Shown: in pieces, positions 45,862 to 57,110 of the stretch | Position numbering within the stretch: position 1 is the first letter of the stretch | Layout of the letters: every line of letters begins with the position of its first letter | Assembly (NCBI RefSeq): GCF_004664715.2 | Contig: NC_051084.1 | Span: 61,455,334-61,519,333 of the forward strand | Direction: 5' to 3' | Source of the DNA: Peromyscus leucopus | Taxonomy: Eukaryota; Chordata; Mammalia; Rodentia; Cricetidae | DNA: 64,000 nucleotides | Made by a program: the position numbers and the translations under genes | Notes under the pieces: generated by a model | Told to the model about the DNA's origin: nothing | Seen by the model: only the letters and a program-made list of their open reading frames with translations | Databases searched by the model: none

Positions 45862-46151
45862 GTAAGTGGGGTTGCTGGGTGCTGGCCTGTCCCGAGACCT
45901 TGGGGCTGGGACCCAGGCATCTCCTGAGGTATCCGTGGTGGTGGGAGGCTCCTGCTTTGGGTGTCAGCTCCCCCCCCCCCCCCCCCGCAGTGTGCAGGCA
46001 GCGCCCTATGCTTAGGTTTCAGAACTGGAAATCTCACCTTCCTGGGTCCTGTTTGACTTCCCGTCCCATCCCGGGTTACTTCTGGAGAAGAGGGTGAAGG
46101 TCCTTTGGGGGACTCTCAAAGCTGACGCTCCTTTTCTGCCCCCATGAGCAG

Positions 46152-46295
46152 GTTTAACGCCTGGGCTGCCGTGTTTGGGGGCACACGCCTCTTCATCCTC
46201 ACTCTCGCCGTCTTGGCCATCGGCTTCGGATTGGCTCGGGTGGAAAACCAGGTGTTTGACCCCGAGAAAGGGAACTTTAACACCTTGCCTTGCAG
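46152..46295 (+). CDS. Tram2: Tram2 coding exon 9
   Basis: This is a 144-nt exon with acceptor GAGCAG and donor GTGAGTTG. It completes Leu244, encodes residues 245-291 and gives two bases of Arg292. It holds a membrane helix (RLFILTLAVLAIGFGLA) and the loop VENQVFDPEKGNFNTLPC. The acceptor is a tandem NAGNAG; use of the upstream AG would insert one Arg between residues 244 and 245. Confidence 0.96.
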
Positions 46296-47130
46296 GTGAG
46301 TTGGCGGAAGCCTGAGGTGGTGAATCGGGGCTCTCTGAGCGCTGCCAGGCACCTCTCGAACATGGCACATCTTCCCAGAAGGTCAGGGAAGAGAGGCGCC
46401 GTGAGGCTCCCACACGGTGACGTTTAGGAGCAAGTCTGTTGACGTCAGTCTCCTGCTCCCATCGGACATTCTTCACTTCTCAGCTTTGCTGGGCTCAGAC
46501 CGCACAGTGGGGAAGGACCCCAGTCCAAATGCAGTGCGGACCCCTCACTCTTGTTCAGCACCTCATGATGCAGAGGACAGTTCTCATCCAGGCTAGGTTG
46601 ATCGTGACACCCTCATGAGACTTTGGAGTTTTGTCCTCCATGTCTTGCTCTGTGGCTTTCGCTAGCATCCAGGGAGGCAGCCAGGAAGCTATGTGGTTCA
46701 TGAAGCTATAGGCATCAGAGTGCATGCAGTCTGTCTGGGGTTGTTCCACTGGTATGTGACATGTTAGAAGAGGATTATTTCGGCGCTCCCATAATTTAGT
46801 TCATTGGAATGTTACCAATATATGGAGAGCTTATACTGCCCTCCCTGTGGGCCATGCATATGGGAGAGGTACAGCTGTGGATCTGTAGGTGTAGGATGAG
46901 TGTGACTGTGGGGTGAGCGTGCAGTGGCACCACCCTCCCCTCCCCCCCCAGGGGGGGGCTTCACCTCCCATTGCTGAAGTGTGCTGGAGCAGAGATGGGC
47001 CGAAGCTCCCAGCCTTCCTGGTGCTGGTGGCTGGGAGGCGGGCAGGCCACAGGAGCTCCCCCACACCTCCTCCTGCAGGCTGGAGATCTGAACCTCACCC
47101 TCAGATCCGTCTCTCCCTGTCTGTCGGCAG
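46296..47130 (+). other. Tram2: Tram2 intron 9
   Basis: 835 bp, unique, with C-runs and G-runs near 46940-46960. No extra exon was seen. Confidence 0.75.
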
Positions 47131-47297
47131 GCTCGGCATGCTGCTGCTGGTGTGTGTTGTCCAGGCCTGGCTCATGTGGCGCTTCATCCACTCGCAGCTG
47201 CGGCACTGGCGGGAATACTGGAAGGAACAGAATGCCAAGCGCAGACTCCCAGCCGCTGCCCCCAGGCTCCCAGCCAGGCCTATCAAGAGGGAACCTG
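47131..47297 (+). CDS. Tram2: Tram2 coding exon 10
   Basis: This is a 167-nt exon with acceptor TGTCGGCAG and donor GTGAGTGC. It completes Arg292, encodes residues 293-347 and gives the first base of Gly348. It carries the last membrane helix (LGMLLLVCVVQAWLMWRFI) and then the cytosolic HSQLRHWREYW motif and a basic Pro/Ala-rich stretch. The PAAAPRLPARPIKREPG part seems one residue longer than my recollection of the human protein. Confidence 0.96.
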
Positions 47298-47960
47298 GTG
47301 AGTGCCAGGACTGTGGCAGAGAGCCAGCGGGTGGGGTCTCTGCTGGGATGGGCGAAGAAGAGTTGGGATCTGGCTCTTAGGTCTTCCACAGACCAGTCCT
47401 TCTGGCTCCTCCTCCTTCTAGATACTTCTCTCCGGGCCTGGGGCTCGATGACCAGCATGGAGCTGGGCGTGAGCCAGAGACTCAGTGTGAGCAGGCCGGC
47501 CATAACAGGGCCTTGAGCCCTGGCCGCTGTGCTTCGGGGCAGCCATGGGTGGGGACTTCTGGAAGGAAGCATGCCCTCTGGGTGGCTTCTGGCGTCCAGC
47601 CAAAGTTCTGCTGCTGTTGCTATTGCTGTCCCCCGTGCCCTGTGCTACACGGTGTGCCTATGTCCTCACCTGCCCTTGTCCTAAGCATCCCGGCTCACCC
47701 CAGCCCACCCTTGCCTCCCAGGCGGTTAGCTTCCCCTCTCTCTTCAGGAATGACTCACAGTGGCACAGTGCTAGGGGTGAGCCGCAGGGATGGGAAACCC
47801 CCGTCTCCTCTGGTTCCTGAGCATCCTCGAGTAAGGTCCCCCAAGCCCCACAGGTCCTCAGACGTCCCAGCCCTCATCTACCGCCTAGCCCGGGGGGCCT
47901 GTCTGCATGCCTGTTTTCTGACTCACCTGCATTTTTCCAGGCCGCTGCCTGCCTGGCAAG

Positions 47961-48012
<52 letters not shown>

Positions 48013-48600
48013 TGTGTGTGTGTGTGTGTGTTTGTGTGCAGCTGGGTGTGAGGAGGCCTGAGGGTCGGGTGGGGGTTAGGAGGAGGGGTTTCTGTGTGGC
48101 TGAGTTTGTGGAGAAACTTTTCTCAGTAAAAGATCGCACTGTTCTACAAAAGGGGTGTCAGGCTGTGTCCCTGAAGCATCGTGCTCCCCATTTCCCCTCC
48201 TCATCACCATCCCTGTTGCTGAGACCTATGGGTCGTCTGCGGGACTGAGAGATTGAGGACACTGGAGGAGCTAAGAGGTGGCCGCCAGCCTTGCTCAGAC
48301 GTCAGTGTAGGCTGCTGCCTGTTCCTTCATTTCTGTGTGTCACCCCCAGATGCCCTCCACTAAAAGATAGTCCAAGACTAAAGCACCTGACGCAAAGTCA
48401 CTCGTCAAAGGCGGCAGGACAGGCGGCAACCCGCCCTGAACTGTCTGCTGGCTTCCATCGGCTCCAGCCTGGTCCCTCCCTGGATAGTCTGCATGCCACA
48501 GGGCCATCTCCCCAACCACCAGACTTCCCCACCCTCCATGGCTCCATTTTCCTACCTCAGTCTTAGCAGTAGCCTCACGGGTGTCTCTCTCCATTCCCAG
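47298..48600 (+). other. Tram2: Tram2 intron 10
   Basis: 1.3 kb with a GT repeat (47964-48030) and otherwise unique sequence. Exon 10 could in principle read through its donor, but the tail encoded at 48601 matches TRAM2 far better. Confidence 0.75.
47964..48030 (+). repeat. GT repeat in intron 10
   Basis: About 67 bp of (GT)n with one TATG interruption, roughly 570 bp before the last coding exon. Confidence 0.97.
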
Positions 48601-48674
48601 GTTACCATGAAAATGGCGTGGTGAAAGCAGAGAACGGAACCTCCCCACGGACTAAGAAACTCAAGTCTCCCTAA
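48601..48674 (+). CDS. Tram2: Tram2 coding exon 11, C-terminus and stop
   Basis: The acceptor ends CCATTCCCAG at 48600. Two bases complete Gly348; then YHENGVVKAENGTSPRTKKL and KSP follow, with TAA at 48672-48674. This matches the hydrophilic, positively charged cytosolic tail of TRAM2. The 3' UTR continues in the same exon. Confidence 0.97.
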
Positions 48675-48858
48675 GGCCAAAGTGCTGAGAACAGGATCCA
48701 CTGGGTGAGGGCCCAGCAGGGAGGCAAGAGACCCTGGCCCCCAGCTCAGCCTCTCTATCCTCCTAGCCCGGCTCCATCTCCATCAGCAGAAACCTTGGCA
48801 TCAAAGGGGGAGTCAGTCTCTACCTTCTTGGCTTTCTCTTCTTCCATAAACCATTCTC

Positions 48859-48864
48859 AATAAA
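48859..48864 (+). terminator. Tram2: proximal polyadenylation signal AATAAA
   Basis: A canonical hexamer lies about 185 nt after the Tram2 stop codon. Use of it would give a short 3' UTR isoform. The downstream sequence is pyrimidine-rich rather than strongly GT-rich, so it may be weak. Confidence 0.45.
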
Positions 48865-51800
48865 ACCAAAAACCTTCCTCTCTCGCTCCCTTGGGCCACC
48901 TCGTGGCCTCACCTCTGTCCTGTACTCTAGGTCTTCTCAGACGCCTAGATTTTCCTAGCCGTCTTTCTCGCTTGCCTCTTTCTCTTCCTTCATGGCTACT
49001 TCTGTTTCTCCTCACTTCCTGACTTTAATGTGCAATTTCTCTGATATTTTACACCGAGAGGGAGCTAAGATTGCAGTCCTGTCCATCAGTCCCAGGACCT
49101 GTCCGCCTGGAAGCCTCTTGCCAAGGAGCTTCCCCTAGAGCTGGTGGCCGATCCTCGGTGGCCCCTGTGTGGATGGATGGGCAGGAGGAGGAAAGGCCAT
49201 CCCTCTCGGACCACAATATTCTTGGTGCTGACTGACTGACAAGATGTAGGACTGTGGTTCTACACGTCCTGTCCCGAAGTGGTTTGCTTTGGGACGCAGT
49301 GACTTAATCCAGAAAGACAGTGTTAATTAACTGTTGAGTCCCAGGACTCCAAAGAGCTTCCAGCATGCTGCGTTTGAGTTGGAAACCAGCCTGCCTTCAC
49401 TCTGGGGGGTGGGGTGGGGGGCGGGGGAATGTGCTAAGAAGGACGTGCCTTCCCACTTCCGTCTCAAGAGCAAAGCGTGTTGAACGGCTTGCCTCTTCTG
49501 GAAAGGTGGCTGGACGAGAGAGACAGAAGCGTCTATCTGGAACTTTCTCCAGCATACCAGCCGACGTACTTCCTTAACCCATCCACCAGCGTCTAAAACC
49601 AAACCAAACAGCAGTTACAAACCTGCCCCCATCAGAGGCCAGACACACAACCTAGACGTCATCTCTCTAGCTGCAGAAACGTGAAGCCTCCGGCCCCGTG
49701 TGGTCCCCCACCCACCCACCGGTGTCCCGTGGAGGGTCACCTGGCCACCCTTCCTCTGGCCTCACCTGAGTGTTCTTTAAAATCGTGTCATTTGCTGACG
49801 CCTGATAACGGGATGCCTCAGGGTCACTCTTCCGGCTGTGTGAGCAGACACAGCCACGTCCACAGGAGTCCACGGCTCCATTCCCTTCAGTGTTCCTTCT
49901 CCTCTCTTCTACCTGAAGATGTGGTCACCAGGTCCTTGTGGTACCTTGTGAGGACTTCCAGAAGGGCGGCGGGCTTCAAAGGGCCCCTGAACTCCGTGCT
50001 GGTGTAGGGGAGCCGTTCTTGGTGACAGAGGAATGTTAACGTTAACCTGATTACGCTGGTCGTCTTCTGACATCGTAGTAGAGACCAGAGCTTGAATTTG
50101 TACCCATAAACAGGGAGATGGGTCCTTCATCAAGGCAGCTCCCCTCTCCGAGTCACTAACAATGTATGTAAGGTCTAACTTACCAGTATTTGAGGAATTT
50201 GCTTCCAAACATCATTGTGGCATTTCCCCCCTCCCTCTATGTCCAGAATAAGGGTACAGAATAGGGATGAGATCCCCTTGGCTGCTTCTGCATGTGCTTG
50301 GGAAGCCAGACAGAATTTTGAAAGTATCTTTCTCCGTTCTCTGCCTCTCCTGCCCTGGCTCTTCCCTGGGCAACCCCCACAGAGTTGACCTGGCCCTTTT
50401 TAAGCCAGTACAGCCCATCTCTCCTGGGGGTGATTTTAATTGAGCTTATGCTTCTGACACTGCCTAGAGCTGGGTGGAGGTTCAGCCAGTGGTCCCCAAA
50501 TTCACCTCATCCTATTAGTCTCGGTGTCCTCCTGGACCCTCCCCAAGCTATGTCACTGGCAGGACCTTGCCAGCTCTCGGCAAGAGCTTTGTCCCCAGGC
50601 TGAGCTGTTGATATTTGTGGCGAGCATGTGATCTTATGCGGTGGTCTTAGAGAAACAGAGGTACAAAGAGCAGCTGATGTCTTGGAGGCAGCAGCCCTGT
50701 CCCTGTGTGTGGGTTTTTGTTGTTCTTTCCTGGGACACTTGGAAGCCTGACATGCTGTGGCTTCATTCCTTACATGTCTTGCAAGCTTCCTGTGTAGCTA
50801 GTCTGTTGGATGTCTTACCAGGAATCCAATGGCTGGCATGGATGTAGTCTCTTCTAGAACATAAGGGTTTTGTCAGTGGTTAGGAGTTCGGACAGTGTTC
50901 ATTTTCAGAGAAAAGGCCTGAGACCAAGGGCAATTACCTCATCAGCCTCGACTTCAGGGGTGTTTGGGGGCTTAGGAGAACCATAGGCTACTTTCTCATC
51001 CTCCTCCCCCCCAGCCTCTCTGGCATTGAGACTTTGGTAAGTTGGCACACATCCTGCTGCCAGAATTACAGTGACTAAGTTCCACATCATCCTGAGAGCA
51101 TGCAGGCTAGCTTGTTCTAATATGGGCACTGTGGCCTCATTTGAAGTCTCTCCTGTCCCCAAGGTGCCACAACCTTAGTGAAGGCCCTGCCATGCTCCTC
51201 CAAGTTGAAGATGCTTAGCAGCATCCACCAAGACCCAGAAGATGCCAATCTCTACCTCAGCAGCCACTGCCTGTCTGTCAGCATCCCTGGGACGCCAGCA
51301 GGCCTCTGTGGCAGGAGTGGTGGATGGAGAGTTCCCTGCTGCCCGTTGCCCTGCGCAGAGGTTTGGTGATGGGACAGTTATTTACAAGTTGTCCAGGGGG
51401 GCACCTACACTATGAGTAAGCTCTGTGTGCTCCTCCTACAGCCCAGTGATCCCGGGGAAAAGAGAAGCAGACCAAAGCCAGGAAGGGAGGCTTTCTGCCA
51501 TTCTAGTCGGCCCTAATCCTGTGTGCCTAAATGGTTGTGGACAGCACCATGTGACCTGTCTAAGGGTGAACTTAAATCACTTAAATTTAGATGCTACTGA
51601 CACTATGCTTTTTTGGAGTACCTGGGACCATAAGAGTCCATGAAGGTGGAGACCTCCTTCCTAGGCCCCATTGGCATATTTTCCTAAGTGATTAAAAAAA
51701 AAGAATGGGAGCAGAAAGAGTGCATTCTCCAAAAAGTCTACAATGCTCACTTAGATTCCACGCATCCTTAAAGAAACCCACCGGCTCTTTCAGCTAGGCA

Positions 51801-53820
51801 AGGCCTTTGTGTGTATTTGTTTTTAACGGGCTTGAGCCTTCCCAGTGGGGTCTGCAGAAGTCTGCCGTGGGAGGAAGCAGAGGGTCTAGGCATAGCTAAC
51901 TTTCTCTGCTTAAGGGCCTCCGTGTCTCCAGCAGACACATTTGCATTCTTGATCTCTGGCCTCTGTTCTTCACGGCTGTGGAAAGGACCTGAATAAGGCC
52001 TGGGGGGGTCAGGACAGTGAGGTGGTCCTCCCCCTCCCACAGCCTCCCGGGCTTGCAGGTTCTTTCTTCAAAAGAGGAGTAGTATCAATGTCAGACTTTT
52101 GGAGACATCTATAGGATCCCTCTCCAGCCCGTGGTTAGCATTAGGAGGATGCTGTCGCCGACTTCTCACCCTTCACCCTGCTCCTTGTGCAAGGGTTAAT
52201 TCCATCATGCACCCTTTCGAAGCCCTGCAGATGAGAAGGGAAGTCATCCCGAGCAGACTCTGCAAACTCGCTGTTCTTGTCCTCAGCAGTTCCTTGTTCT
52301 TTTGTGTAAAAAGTGCCTTATATTGCCTTGTGGCCTTGACTGGTACTGTATGGCCAGCTCCCAACTGCCAGGGCTCTAGGGCTGACCGGCATATGCAGCC
52401 AATGACACCATACCTCAGCACAGCTCCAGGTTAAAGGGACATGGGTTGACAGTTTTGCCTCACTCGTTCTGACCCTCTTCTCCCTCATGCTTAGATCTCT
52501 CGTGTGTTCTCCTCTTTGTCTCTGGCTTCCCCTTGTCTGTTGCCTTTGGGCTTGGCTGGGTGGCTACGGAAGCCCGTGAGGTGGCCCAGCAGCAGGCACC
52601 TATGTAATAAGGGAAGCCTGGGGGTTGGGAAGAAGGTCACCCCTTTGTACCTCTGGCCCTCTGTGGCAAGCCCTGCTCTTCCAGTCTCCTCACCACCACC
52701 CCAGGTTAGAAAGAGCATCCTCTTCCCGCCTGTTTTACTTCCAGGTAGCCCAAAGTTTGTATGAGGAGCGCGTTCACTTGTACTCCTGGTTCCAAGTCGT
52801 AGCTCATCGGTAACCTGCTTGAGTACCTTTCTTTGGCCTGGTAGCTGCAAAGCACCTGGGTTCCTGTCAGGGTTACCTTGGGTTCCTAGCACCAACACCC
52901 TCCCTGACCCTTGCCTGCCTGCCTGTTCCTGCTCCTGCTCCTCCTCCTCCTGCTCGCTCCTCCTCCTCCTCTTCTTCCTTCTCCGGGTTGTGCAATAACC
53001 CTCCCAGCCAGTGGTCTTTCCCACAGGCCTTTGTCCCTTACTGTATCCTGCATAGTGGGAGAGAGGGGACCCATGGGAGAGGTAGTCATCATCCCTTACA
53101 CCTGTCAGTCCCTTCCCTTCCTTATATTGCTGTCAGTCTCATGATCCTGGGTGGGTTTCTGTGGCAACCCTGTAGAATGTGTAGTATCATCTTAGAAATT
53201 CTTATATTGTTAAAAAAAAAAAAAGTTGAAAAAAAATCCTCAGACTGGGACATTATCACTGTCTGGGAATAAGGTCTGCTCTGGTATTGCCGGCATCACT
53301 GTCACCGCTGAAGGCATTCCAGAGTTTCTTGTTCCTGTGGGGAGGATAGAGATTTTTTTTTTCCCCAACAATCAGCCGCAGTGGTGAGCCCTGTCCCCAC
53401 CCAGGACCTGGCTGTGGCGGTGAGTGCCGTCATTCTTCTGGGTACAGATTAGCGCACGTGATGAAACCTCACTTTTCAGTTTCTCTGTTTAACAAGCACC
53501 CGAAGAACGAGCTGAGGAGCTGGTGCCCTGCGCAACTCATAATGCAAATGTGGACACATTGACTGTTTTTCTACATTAGCCTGTTTCGGGTCACGGACCA
53601 AATTCAACAAGGAACTCAAGGAAAAACGTGTACCTGCGTATTTATGCTTTCATGTAAAAGGGTTGGGGGGAGGGATGTCTTTATTTTTGGTGACATTTTT
53701 TTTTTTCAAAGTCCCTTTTCCTATGTTTCTGTCTGGTTTTGGAAACAAGCTACAGTTTTGTATGGATTTTTTTAAATGTACATTTTGAAACAGATGATCA
53801 AATATTTTCTGAAATACCTG

Positions 53821-53826
53821 AATAAA
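53821..53826 (+). terminator. Tram2: distal polyadenylation signal AATAAA
   Basis: A canonical hexamer sits at the end of the repeat-free 3' UTR, with TTGGTGG and TGTGTTTTTA type GT-rich sequence downstream. This is the best candidate for the main Tram2 poly(A) site. Confidence 0.75.
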
Positions 53827-54562
53827 GGGCATAGAATTATTGGTGGTAACGGTTTCTGATAGAACTCACTGATGTGTTTTTATATGCTAATATTTTTTGG
53901 TCCTGATTCTTCCATTTGTTTTCACTTCGAGTCTGGATCAACTTTAGCTTTTTACGTCTAAAATTTTTCACTATCTAGTAATTGGCTTAGTATGCATCAT
54001 TTTTATTTCATCTATAACAATAAGTTAAAAAAGGGAATTAAATTTCCTAGCAAGTTTTGTAAGCTGGATGCCTCCCCCCACCCCCACCTGCCCATCCACC
54101 CGAGGAAGGTCTCCCTACTTGGACTGCTATCCTGTGAAGTCATGCAGCTTGGAGGGGATGCATAAATGCAATGTCCCAGTTTCGTAAGAGTGGTGGCAAC
54201 AGGGTGCCTGGCGTCATCACGTAAAAAGCCTGCCATTGCATGCAGCTGCGTTTTCCAGAACCATCCGTGGGGAGTGCTCAGGAGGTGAGTGCAGTTGCCG
54301 GTGGTGGTTAGCCAAGGGAAACCCACAGGGGTCGACATCACCCAGGGACTTACTCGAGGTGAAAGTGGGCCGTGCTCACAGGAGCCAGCTTTGGTGCAGA
54401 TGATTTCCGTCATGCTCTGCATGGCATGCTGGGTGATATCCCCGCAGTGAACTGAGTTAGCTTAGCCCGGTTCTCTTCTGTGTCCTGCAGGTTTTGTTTC
54501 TCAGGATAAGGTAGCTAGCAACAGTGTTACGTTCATGGTACAAATAAAAGGATATATAATTT

Positions 54563-54855
54563 GTTTTTGAGACAGGGTGTCTCTACATAGCTCTGGCTGG
54601 TGGTCTGTTGCCCGTGTCCTAGCTCAGGCTGACTCAAAGTCATGGCAATCCAGCCTCTGCCACCCAAGAGCTTGGATCCCAGGTGTGTGCCACCGTGCCC
54701 ACTTTTAAATTGTCGGCTTTGTTTTTGTTTTTTGAGACCTGGTCTTGCAATATAGTCTCCGCTTACCTCAACTGCATTGACAGTCTAGATTGGCCTTGGA
54801 CGTAAGCAGTCCTCCTGCCCAAGTGCTGGGATGGCAGGCCTGTGCACCTGGCTGA
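54563..54855 (-). repeat. two adjacent B1-like SINEs, antisense
   Basis: First copy 54563-54705 (TTTTTGAGACAGGGTGTCTC ... CCCAGGTGTGTGCCACCGTG). Second copy 54718-54855 (TTTTTTGAGACCTGGTCTTG ... AGTGCTGGGATGGCAGGCC). They lie downstream of Tram2. Confidence 0.7.
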
Positions 54856-55704
54856 ATTGATCTTAACGAACATGCTTATACTTACGTGCCAACCGGATAT
54901 TAAAAGAGTCACATACCCAAGAGCCCTTGGAGACAGTATTTAGAGAAATCTTCTTTACCTGTTTGTCCTGAATATACTGGAACTTTGTAGACATGAAGCA
55001 AATCCCCTTAATTGTGACCGGATGCTCAAGGCCCCCTAGTGGTGTATTTGAGGCATGGACCCTGGGCTGAACAGTGACTCACCACCAAGCTAGTCTTCAC
55101 CCACAAGGCAGCTTCCCCCCCCCCCCCCCGTGCTGAAGCAATGACCTATCCTTATTAGTCTTGAACACAAGCTTCATTTAAATCCAATGGTGGCTACCAG
55201 GTGTGCTGCCTCTGCAGGTGGTGACTGGTCGTGCTGTGGCTTATTTGAAGGGGTGGTCATCTCTTAGTGGTGCCCACTACAGGCTATCACTTAGCGGTCA
55301 TCCATCACCTCAGCCCAGGCCTCCAGATGCATGCCAGTTGTGACAGCAGCTTACAGTACTTAGTGTCATCTCGTGGTTTTGCTCCCATTCATGGTCTCAG
55401 GCAGAAGTGATCTGCTCGGGTTTTGTAGTCCAACAGTGAGTATGATGCTTCCACAGACAGTCCCTTCAGCCCTGAAATACCTCTCAGACCTTGTCAGGAT
55501 AGCTGTTATCAGGTCTCCTCAATCTTGGGTCAGTTTGGAAGATGTAGGGTGAGGCAGGGGAAACAAGCTTATGGAATATGAGTGTGTCGGGCTCACATAA
55601 GACCACTTTCTCTGTGACACTACCATGAGCAGCAGAGAGAGCTGTCTGGACGCTAGCTAGTGGGAAAGACAAAAAGTGGCCGGAACTGAGATTGGAGGGT
55701 ATGT

Positions 55705-56078
55705 TGGTTGGGCTAGGAATGACTCCCATAGGCTCATACACTTGAATGCTTGGCCATTAGGGAGTGGTGCTACTTGAGAGGGATGAGGAGGTGTGGCCTT
55801 GTTGGAGGAAGTGTGTCACTGGGGTCAGGCTTTGAGGTTTCAGAAGCCCAAGTCAAGCCCAGAGGCTCACTCTTCTCTTTTCCTGTTGCCTGCGGGTCCT
55901 ATGGATCCAGAAGTAGAATTCTCAGCACCTTCTCCCAACCAGGTCTGCCTGTGTGCCGCCATTCTCCCCACCGTGATGACAATGGACTAAACCTCTGAAA
56001 GCCAGCCCCAGTTCAATGCTTTCCTTTGTGAGAGTTGCTGTGATTGGGGTGTCTCTTCACGGCATAGAACACTAAGAC
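55705..56078 (+). repeat. rodent interspersed repeat X, copy 3
   Basis: It includes CTCATACACTTGAATGCTTG, AGGAGGTGTGGCCTTGTTGG, TCACTGGGGTCAGGCTTTGA and GGTGTCTCTTCACGGCATAG and ends AACACTAAGACAG. Least diverged of the copies. Confidence 0.7.
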
Positions 56079-56307
56079 AGAAGGAGAGGATCTAAAAGAG
56101 AATGCCTCTAGTTCAGCAGAAGCCAAAGCCAATGGAAAAAGATTAGGAAGTGTTTCCACGTGCTACTAAGTGTGCAAATCTGTGAGAGATTGCCAGGGAA
56201 CAGGCCATAGCTTCTGTGGGCTTTCCTCTTCAATAGAAGACAGGGATGGCTGAGTAGAGACTAGAAAGTATGGACTTCTCAGGGGGCTTTCAAAATGCTG
56301 TGGGTAC

Positions 56308-56728
56308 TGTGGTGGTAATCTAATTGTACTGAAATATTATTTTGATTGTATGTTAATAAATAAAGTTGTCTGGGGGTCAGAGCTATTAGAGCCATAGCAA
56401 GAGTGTGGCGGTGGTGGCACACGCCTTTAATCCCATAAGATCTCTGTGTGTTCAGGGATACAGTCAGCATTGGAGACATATACCTTTAAGACCTAGGGGG
56501 CTGTACATTCAGACGGTGACGAGGCAGTCATGTGTTTGGGTTTACAACCAATGAGAAGGCAGAACAACATACTTTAAAAAAACTAACCGACAGGAAGTAG
56601 GTCTCTTTTCGCGAAGCTGGGACAGCAGAAGGAAGGGTGAGATTTAGCTCTGAGCTCTGACCTCTCGACTTTCTCTTTTACATTGTTTCTGTGTTTCTTA
56701 TTTAATAAGACGGTTGGTTACATCTACA
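56308..56728 (+). mobile_element. LTR-like insertion, family A
   Basis: This 421-bp element runs from TGTGGTGG to CATCTACA with a perfect 6-bp flanking repeat GGGTAC (56302-56307 and 56729-56734). It matches the reverse strand of the 20180-20669 element: the same start, TATGTTAATAAATAAAGTT near the 5' end, a B1-like GGTGGCACACGCCTTTAAT block, and TTATTTAATAAGA before the end. No retroviral coding sequence is present, so it is read as a solo LTR. Confidence 0.8.
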
Positions 56729-56764
56729 GGGTACTGTCGCTCAACTTGCCCAAGTTTAAAGGTT

Positions 56765-57110
56765 TAGAAAATCTCTAGTGCATGTGTATATATTTGAGTG
56801 TGTGCGGCATGCTACGATGTGCATATGGAAAGCAGAGGACAGTTGTGGTCATGTCAGTCCCTGTCTTCTGTGTTGAGGTAGAGTCTCTCAATTGCCATTG
56901 CATTGGGCACTCTGGGATAGCTGACCTCTGAGCTTCCTGAGGATGGGACACTGCCGTCTCTGCCTCTCATACCACTGAAGAAGTGCTAGGATTACAGATG
57001 CGTGGGACTGTAGTGGGTTTGACTTGGGTTCTGGGATTTGAACTCAGGCCATCAGAATTTCACAGCTACCACTTTTACCCACAGAGCAATCTCCCTGCCT
57101 CAGTCCTCTG
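56765..57110 (-). repeat. B4-type SINE antisense
   Basis: GAGGTAGAGTCTCTCAATTG, GAAGTGCTAGGATTACAGAT, GGATTTGAACTCAGGCCATC, ACCCACAGAGCAATCTCCCT. Confidence 0.6.

Larger units (their letters stand above)
48675..53845 (+). other. Tram2: Tram2 3' untranslated region (about 5.2 kb)
   Basis: After the stop codon about 5.2 kb runs without any recognisable SINE, LTR or L1, in sharp contrast with the introns. It ends at AATAAA 53821-53826, followed by GT-rich sequence (from about 53840), as expected of a cleavage site near 53840-53850. The human TRAM2 mRNA also has a multi-kilobase 3' UTR (established knowledge, from memory). Inside are a CTC/CTG-rich pyrimidine run at 52919-52982, an A-run near 53211 and several ATTTA motifs. 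The exact end is inferred. Confidence 0.8.

Noticed and set aside
44712..46037. Reverse-strand frame of 441 codons
   Set aside because: It spans a Tram2 exon, two introns and the TGCG repeat, shows no homology I recognise and has low-complexity Thr/Ala/Arg/His runs from the repeat. It is a chance frame in GC-rich DNA.
46961..47572. Reverse-strand frame of 203 codons
   Set aside because: It mirrors Tram2 coding exon 10 and adjacent intron; no homology and no splice context.
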